11,868 nt of DNA, taken from NCBI GenBank assembly GCA_003024985.2, contig PXIH01S0040904.1, one strand, 5' to 3'. Under the pieces are notes generated by a model. It ran no database searches. It saw only the letters and a program-made list of their open reading frames with translations, and was not told the DNA's origin. The translations under genes were made by a program, and so were the position numbers. How positions within the stretch are numbered: the first letter of the stretch is position 1; each line of letters starts with the position of its first letter. Shown one piece after another: positions 7,131 to 11,868 of this stretch. This DNA comes from Euperipatoides rowelli. Taxonomy: Eukaryota; Onychophora; Udeonychophora; Euonychophora; Peripatopsidae.

Positions 7131-7673
7131 ATATTATAATTAAGAATCTTTAAACATAGTAATTCTTACGTCAGTCGCAAAGTATGTATTGCTATGTGTG
7201 CATAACATCTTGATGCATCAGGGTAATGGTATTTTTGGGATGGATAAGGCTAATAATTTTTCTAACATGTTGTTAATGGGTGTGGTTGAACTTGACCTTT
7301 ATTCTTGAATGGAATTTCCTCTTTGGTTCCTCTCTATAACATTTGACCTCCATGGAGACCACGATCTAGTCTAATTATATCTAGATGATATCCACATAAT
7401 AAACCCTTCTCTCATTGCTTGAAGAATTGTTAAAGCCAATATGAAACAGTAAAATTTTAAAGCATATTTCATGATTCAATATATTATAGAAGATTATGAA
7501 GGGTACAGGAACAGAAGAGTCTAAGTCCACTTTTTCCCTAAGTTAGTTCTTGCATTCAGATAACAATACAGCCTTGTTCTAATAAAATAATGTAGGCTAT
7601 TCGTTTCGCAAAAAATAGTCCCAGTCCTGAGTAAATGACTTTTAAATAAACAGTATACAGGGAAAGAAAGAGT

Positions 7674-7741
7674 TCAGTCCATCCATGCAGTGTAGTTATT
7701 ATAAATTAACTGGGAATGCAAAGATTAACTACATGGACTGA
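7674..7741. repeat. Hairpin with a 9-nt bulge
   Basis: TCAGTCCAT (7674-7682) pairs with ATGGACTGA (7733-7741), and GTAGTTA (7692-7698) pairs with TAACTAC (7726-7732). The right arm is continuous, while the left arm carries nine extra bases between the two blocks. Total pairing is 16 bp around a 27-nt loop. Confidence 0.55.
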
Positions 7742-8675
7742 GTTCTTTGTTTCATGGGACACATTGTGCTGCAAATATTATTTTATATTAATTTTTTAAA
7801 GTACTTTATGTTTTTTCATTATAAAATGGTAGAAAAAAAAACTTAAAATTCGCTTTGCCATAAAAATTTATAAAAGTAGACTCAGCCCCTTTTCTTCCTG
7901 CACCCTTTGAATCATTTATAGAATAATTTATAAAAATGGATTCGAAAGATCTAATAGAGGAAAATATAGATGTACTATTTGAATCAATAATAATAGAAGT
8001 AAAATTTGAACATTAAATAAGAAGCATTAGCTACTTATCTGAAAAAAAAAACTAATTGAAATCAATACATTTATCAATTTGAATATAAGAATTAAAAAAA
8101 AAATTAAAATGAATTAGTGGGACTTAACATTATGTAATTATCCTGTTATTGTTAAAAATATGACGTCACATGAGAGGGAAAGAATAGAATTAAAATTCTT
8201 CATATTATCTTAATTTTTTTTTGTCTGGCAGTTTTCCAGATTATTAAATCCTAATTTAGATGTCAATAAGAATATTTAAAATTACTTTAAGTGCCTTACC
8301 TGTTCATTAAACACATAATAACCATTTACAAACTATAATATTTTGTGCAGGTGTTTGTATTCAATTATTTTAACCAAAATCCAATTATTGTTTCTTAAAA
8401 TTTTTATACTTTAAATTAGGGTTTCATTATTATCTAGTTGACTAACTATTCATCTATTTGTTCTCCTTTTCCTTTGATCTACTTGAAAATAGAAGAAAAT
8501 ACTGGATATCGAATTAATTAGTTCATTCACTAAGAATTAATTACCTGAACTTCTCTATAAGATGTCAGATTGTTGTAAAAAAACCTCATTTCCTAATAGT
8601 AGATTATTTTATGTTCCGACAAAATAATTGATTAGATTTTCATCTTGTGGAAGGTATCTTAAATTTCTGTAGCAA

Positions 8676-8725
8676 TTGTTCAATGTCTTTTGATAAATTG
8701 AACAAATTCCTGAATGAGGACATTG
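8676..8725. repeat. Two mutually exclusive stems
   Basis: TTGTTCAAT (8676-8684) can pair with ATTGAACAA (8697-8705). The overlapping CAATGTC (8681-8687) can instead pair with GACATTG (8719-8725). The stems share bases and exclude each other. There is no coding context or conservation evidence to suggest a regulatory role. Confidence 0.4.
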
Positions 8726-8952
8726 GACGAATTACCTGACCGAGTGACCGTTTATTTTTCGGTTAATTCTTAATTATTTTTAATAGCTAAAAACTCCTGG
8801 GTGACAACAATTAGCAGAAATACAATTTAATGGTGTTTTTTTTTTTATATAAATTTATATAGCCTATAATTAATATTATAAATTTAGGTCTATAAAAGAA
8901 ATATTAATAGTTTTTTTTTTTTTCATTATAACGAGCCGGCTAGGCTACAATA

Positions 8953-9522
8953 ACGGATAAAACTTAGGATTGAAAACTTTTATAAACTTTTCTGAATAAA
9001 ATCCATTAAGTATAGAATTAGGAAAGAAGAAAAAAAAAATAAAGTTCATACTTATAATGAATTAAGTTTTAATAAAACTACATTAAAAAAAAAAGTTTAA
9101 ATTTAGCAGGTTATGTCTTTGTATACATATGTAATCCTATTTTGTTCTTAATTTTGATTAAACTATATGTATAGGGTGAAACTCCCTATAACAAAAAAAA
9201 AAGTTATTAATTTAAACCATCTGCATAGAGCAAATAGTTTCATTTTTATAATCCTTCGTTTGTGGGTGTTTTATATTAATTTTGCTTTTAGTTTTTTTAA
9301 AAAAGATGGATTTGAACCAGCTTAAACATATTTATTGATAAAAAATATATATTTTTCTAATAAAATAACAAAGCGTGTTTTAAGAAGGAAACAATATAAA
9401 TAAATATATAGAATGTTAAATAGATCGACAGATAGATTAACATCAAAAGCAGACAGATAGACAAGTAGTTAGACTACATAAAAGCAAAGTAACTATTAGA
9501 CTATAATATAAAATAAAAAATG
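8953..9522 (+). repeat. Dispersed direct repeat, copy B, possibly retrotransposon 5' region
   Basis: This is the second copy of the repeat at 5055-5509, in the same orientation. It is longer because about 110 bases (roughly 9118-9225) have no counterpart in copy A; that extra piece holds the hairpin TATAGGG/CCCTATA. The end, AGACTACATAAAAGCAAAGTAAC, runs into TATTAGACTATAATATAAAA, where copy A is broken by a Helitron. The coding remnants of a non-LTR retrotransposon follow downstream on the same strand, so this repeat may be that element's 5' untranslated region. The position suggests it; only other copies could prove it. Confidence 0.75.
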
Positions 9523-9780
9523 CTAAAGAACATGCCCAGAAATGACAGCATCAACAGAAATTTTGCTTGCAAGATCATTCCTTTAATGAATGGCATAAAA
9601 AACTAATTAGTGATTTAGAATTGTAAGACAAATTTTCCAGGAAGACAATGGTTAAACTTTGAAGTACAAAAAGTTTATGAAAGATCTTAAATTTGCGAAC
9701 AGTCAATTGAAGAACCTGTACAGGCCAAATAGGCTAATTCTTACGTTATATAATGAAGAACTGGATACTGACATAATCGT

Positions 9781-10017
9781 GTGTTAATTAAAGAAGTTAT
9801 TAAAATTGTTAACTTTGAGCAAATTAAGGTTCTTTATTACCCAAGAAATAATAAATTTATCAGAATTGACTTCAAACATAAAAGTGTAAAGGAGAAGATG
9901 GAATCAAATGTATTATTGTGTGGACTTTACAATGTTATTCCTCTGAGTGATTATGCCACACTGAAAAAAGACTGGAAAAGTATATATTTATTTTTGCAAA
10001 TGGTAGATAGGCTATAG
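9781..10017 (+). pseudogene. ORF1 fragment, RRM-like region
   Basis: The open stretch has no ATG start and is entered from another frame. It encodes about 78 residues, including FIRIDFKHKSVKEKMESNVL and a following GLYNVIPL segment. This resembles the RNA-binding (RRM-like) part of non-LTR ORF1 proteins, where a beta strand of the FxVxF type is followed by a K/E-rich helix. The call rests mainly on the zinc knuckle just downstream, since the similarity by itself is weak. It is broken by a stop at 10015-10017 and a frame change before the next fragment. Confidence 0.4.
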
Positions 10018-10048
10018 ATATTGACAAGGGCTAAAGCTTAATACTTGT

Positions 10049-10234
10049 GTGATAAAGGTATCAGACCAAACTCCTCATATCTTAAACATAAATGGAGATA
10101 AAATTCTAATTACTATAAAAGGTAGATGGCCAGTACGCCTGAATTGCTCAAAGCAAGGCCACAAGTCTTTTGAATGCAAGAAGTTTAAAATGTTTTTTGA
10201 TGACAATCATTTGGACTGTAAATTTAGATTATAG
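10049..10234 (+). pseudogene. ORF1 fragment with damaged CCHC zinc knuckle
   Basis: The fragment reads HILNINGDKILITIKGRWPV and then RLNCSKQGHKSFECKK. The second segment is a CX2CX4HX4C knuckle with the last Cys, the His and the second Cys in place and the first Cys replaced by Arg (codon CGC where TGC is expected, one transition away). The preceding NINGDKILITIKGR matches the segment that leads into the knuckle in ORF1 proteins of Tx1/L1-like elements. The knuckle normally binds nucleic acid in the ribonucleoprotein; this one could not bind zinc normally. There is no ATG start. Confidence 0.65.
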
Positions 10235-10564
10235 GGAAACCCTTTTATTCGCAACTATTTGAGTCCAGAGATTCTCAAATTGGGCACTAATATTTAGACA
10301 GTTAATGGAAAAAATATTTATAAGGGTGATTTAAAGAATTTTGAATATCAAAATAAAAGAGGAAAATAAGGAGGACAGTGTGCAAGGTATGCAGATAGAG
10401 TCTCCAGCTTTCGTGTAGAGTGTGGTTACATTGTCTGAGAAAGCTAATGTGGAAGACATTTTTGAAACCGGTGTAGCGAGAGCATGGTGGTTAATTCTGA
10501 TTTTGACTTAGACATGCAAACAAGGTATACCTTGCAGGAGGAGTTTAAACTTGTACTAGGCTGA

Positions 10565-10635
10565 GAGCAAGCAGGAATGCGAGGGCAAGAAAGAAAAAGC
10601 TTATGGAGCAGATAATTGATCCCCGAAAGAGGTAA
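10565..10635 (+). pseudogene. Basic C-terminal tail of ORF1
   Basis: In one frame the sequence reads RASRNARARKKKLMEQIIDP, then RKR and a stop at 10633-10635. Lys/Arg-rich C-termini are usual in ORF1 proteins and help RNA binding. It lies about 330 bases after the zinc-knuckle fragment and directly before the endonuclease-like piece, as expected for the ORF1/ORF2 junction. The tail is short and compositionally simple, so its identity depends on context. Confidence 0.35.
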
Positions 10636-10758
10636 AATAAAGTGGTAACAATATTAAATAGTTTTCATTTTCTTGGTAACCGGATTTTTAATATTTATTT
10701 CATTGATTTTCACAATATGATTTGAATTGGAATAGATTAACTGTATTGTTCTTTCGGG

Positions 10759-10983
10759 ATGTTTGCATATTTTTTTTTTTTTGCAATGTATGTGTACAAT
10801 TCTTTTGATCATGCAACTTTTTGGTTTAAGGTGGCAAATGTGAGAATGCTGAATAAGCCACTGAGATCCGCCTTAACAATATCAAAACTGATTATGGGTT
10901 CGCCATCTTTGATTTGCAAAAAGGAAACATGTATTATTATTGGTATGTTTATTAAAACAAACAAGGCACAAATATGTATATAA
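10759..10983 (+). pseudogene. N-terminal fragment of a retrotransposon endonuclease (ORF2)
   Basis: From about codon 22 the frame reads FKVANVRMLNKPLRSALTIS and, soon after, SPSLICKKETC. This parallels the start of L1/Tx1-type apurinic-like endonucleases, where an IATxNVxGLNxPxKR strand-loop with a metal-site Asn is followed by a DIIxLQETH motif with the catalytic Glu. Asn and Glu are retained; the Gln before the Glu is Lys and the final His is Cys. The domain stops at 10981-10983 without the later catalytic motifs. The first 20 residues, Phe-rich from a T-run, are probably not original. An antisense frame across the same bases is a shadow. Confidence 0.5.
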
Positions 10984-11169
10984 TTAAGTTTGAACCAAAG
11001 CCCCACAAGATTTAGGCTCAAATTACATTAATAAAATAAGATTAGAAAACATTATAAACTAAAATTAGACTAGTGGTAAGGAGTTGTTATTCTGTAGCCT
11101 AACAACAATTAAATTAAAATTCAGTGTTTAAAATTTTCATTAAAAATGGGATGGGTGAGTTTTTATATC

Positions 11170-11190
11170 TATTATTATTATTATTATTAC
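11170..11190. repeat. ATT/TAA microsatellite
   Basis: About six consecutive ATT units on the plus strand lie exactly at the 3' boundary of the minus-strand retrotransposon remnant. It is best read as that element's tail rather than an independent microsatellite. Confidence 0.8.
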
Positions 11191-11292
11191 AAATTATTAC
11201 AAATTTAGGTGAATAAGAATCATTCTTTTATCACCAAAAATAATTAAAACAAAAATCATTAAAACAAAAACCAAAAAAAAAAGAGTTGGAGA

Positions 11293-11688
11293 TTACACAT
11301 TACTGTCAGAAAATAAATACTCATCCAATTTATTTTTAAATTCATTTAAAGTCCCAGCATTAACTATCCCATACGGCAGACTGTTCCAACCATTAAGTGC
11401 AGATAAAGGGGATAAAAAGTTTGTTAGCAGATCTAGTGGTTCTATTGTATATCAAGGATCTCATGATGGGGCGAAAGTCCTCAAAGTGATTGAAAAAATC
11501 AGTTGCAAACTTCTTGGTAAGATAAAGGTGTCGGTGTCGGTGGTCATAAAGGGTATATAGATTGAAGAGACTAAGAGAATTTTCATAACTGATAAAATCT
11601 CTGTTTAAAATAATTCGTACAGCTCTGATCTGAATACTTTCAACCATATGGGAGAGTTTTTTAAACTAATCACCAGACCACGCCACTA
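11293..11688 (-). pseudogene. C-terminus of non-LTR reverse-transcriptase protein, frameshifted
   Basis: The upstream frame gives VESIQIRAVRIILN, then LSLFNLYTLYDHRHRHLYLT, the pattern found after the polymerase domain in Jockey/CR1/I-type elements (ExIQxRAxrxI, then LxxLxLxTLxxRRxxxxL). In the next frame it continues FLSPLSALNGWNSLPYGIVN and ends LNEFKNKLDEYLF before the stop at 11293-11295. That matches the family's closing WNSLP...SLxxFKxxLDxxL signature. One frameshift between about 11400 and 11445 separates the two parts, and an in-frame stop lies upstream of the first Met (WSGD, stop, FKKLS). The catalytic core (YxDD) is absent, so the copy is dead. Confidence 0.75.
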
Positions 11689-11698
11689 GTGCTTATCA

Positions 11699-11800
11699 TC
11701 CGGGAAACCGGGTTCCCGTTTTCTCGGGATCCCGCCCACATTTCCACAACTCATAATCCCACTAGAAAAATGAAATTTCCCAGGAATTTCCGTTTTTTTT
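11699..11800. repeat. CCGGG-rich palindromic patch, possible transposon end
   Basis: CGGGAA (11701-11706) and TTCCCG (11713-11718) are complementary around ACCGGG, and further CGGG/CCCG words follow to 11734. Downstream, TTTCCCAGGAATTTCCG (about 11774-11790) repeats the same TTCCC theme. The composition contrasts sharply with the A+T-rich flanks. Arrays of CCCGGGAA-type words occur at ends of some hAT-like elements, but no partner end is inside the window, so the family is open. Confidence 0.35.
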
Positions 11801-11868
11801 TTTAATATAAAGAGGAATTATATTTTGTTGATATACTTTATTTAGCTCTTTTCATATATATTATTATT

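Larger units (their letters stand above)
7131..8952. other. Long A+T-rich stretch without genes
   Basis: I see no coding evidence on either strand over about 1.8 kb. Structured points are a bulged hairpin at 7674-7741, a competing-stem hairpin at 8676-8725, and the perfect 8-bp palindrome TGACGTCA at 8161-8168, which matches the CRE/ATF core but may be chance. A poly-T run (about 8911-8923) and AGCCGGCT (8934-8941) precede copy B of the dispersed repeat. Confidence 0.45.
9530..10983 (+). mobile_element. Decayed non-LTR retrotransposon, ORF1 plus start of ORF2
   Basis: Coding scraps lie in the expected order on one strand: an ORF1 middle part (9781-10017), a zinc knuckle (10049-10234), a basic ORF1 C-terminal tail (to the stop at 10633-10635), then an endonuclease-like start (10759-10983). 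This is the ORF1-ORF2 plan of L1/Tx1-type elements. Frames change between pieces and in-frame stops are common, so it is inactive. The 5' stretch 9530-9780 shows only short broken frames (one reads NRLILTLYNEELDTDIIVC before a stop). No reverse-transcriptase motif follows on this strand, so ORF2 is cut off early. Confidence 0.6.
11170..11697 (-). mobile_element. 5'-truncated non-LTR retrotransposon with TAA-repeat tail
   Basis: Read on the minus strand, this remnant holds the end of a reverse-transcriptase protein (to the stop at 11293-11295), about 100 bases of A/T-rich 3' untranslated sequence, and a terminal run of TAA repeats (11170-11190). Only the far 3' part is present, consistent with incomplete target-primed reverse transcription. 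Microsatellite tails of this type occur in I- and CR1-like groups. No target duplication was found, and the 5' edge near 11697 is set by where the protein similarity stops. Confidence 0.65.

Noticed and set aside
8161-8168. TGACGTCA as a functional CRE promoter element
   Set aside because: It is an isolated 8-mer with no nearby gene or promoter context, so it is kept only as a note.
10809-11021. Antisense open frame opposite the endonuclease-like fragment
   Set aside because: It is the complement of a better-supported retrotransposon frame and has no recognisable motif.

Overview
This window looks like intergenic or intronic DNA from an animal nuclear genome, most likely an invertebrate; I cannot name the lineage. 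It is strongly A+T-rich by eye and full of homopolymer runs. It has no bacterial-style operons, and no host gene that I can defend. What it holds is a layered set of mobile elements and their remains: a tRNA-derived SINE, several non-autonomous inverted-repeat DNA transposons, a short Helitron, and two decayed non-LTR retrotransposons.

Layout, left half. A SINE-like element with Pol III box matches and an A-rich tail lies at about 160-358. After a featureless A+T-rich stretch comes a more G+C-rich island (about 890-1240) with small hairpins, then a CTTGTCCGT-type microsatellite (1519-1558) and hairpins at 1776-1834 and 2176-2274; the second contains a perfect 21-bp stem. An 873-bp element with terminal inverted repeats (2425-3297) carries five head-to-tail 156-bp units and is flanked by a perfect 6-bp direct repeat, AAAAGT. 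A hairpin (3457-3504), a hAT-like element with G/C-tract ends (3643-4291) and a MITE-like core (4336-4577) follow.

Layout, right half. A dispersed repeat occurs twice in direct orientation, as copy A (5055-5509, resuming at 6187) and copy B (8953 to about 9522). Copy A is split exactly by a 677-bp Helitron (5510-6186) with TC and CTAG ends and an internal minisatellite; copy B keeps what looks like the unoccupied target site. A second MITE with clear 26-bp terminal inverted repeats lies at 6845-7130. Copy B runs straight into a decayed non-LTR retrotransposon on the plus strand: an ORF1 remnant with a damaged CCHC zinc knuckle, a basic ORF1 tail, then the start of an ORF2 endonuclease domain. 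A second non-LTR remnant on the minus strand (11170-11697) preserves the very C-terminus of a reverse-transcriptase protein and a TAA-repeat tail. The window ends in a CCGGG-rich palindromic patch.

The elements do not work together as a pathway. The region reads as an insertion graveyard whose nesting gives a relative order of events, most clearly that the Helitron landed after copies A and B had formed.
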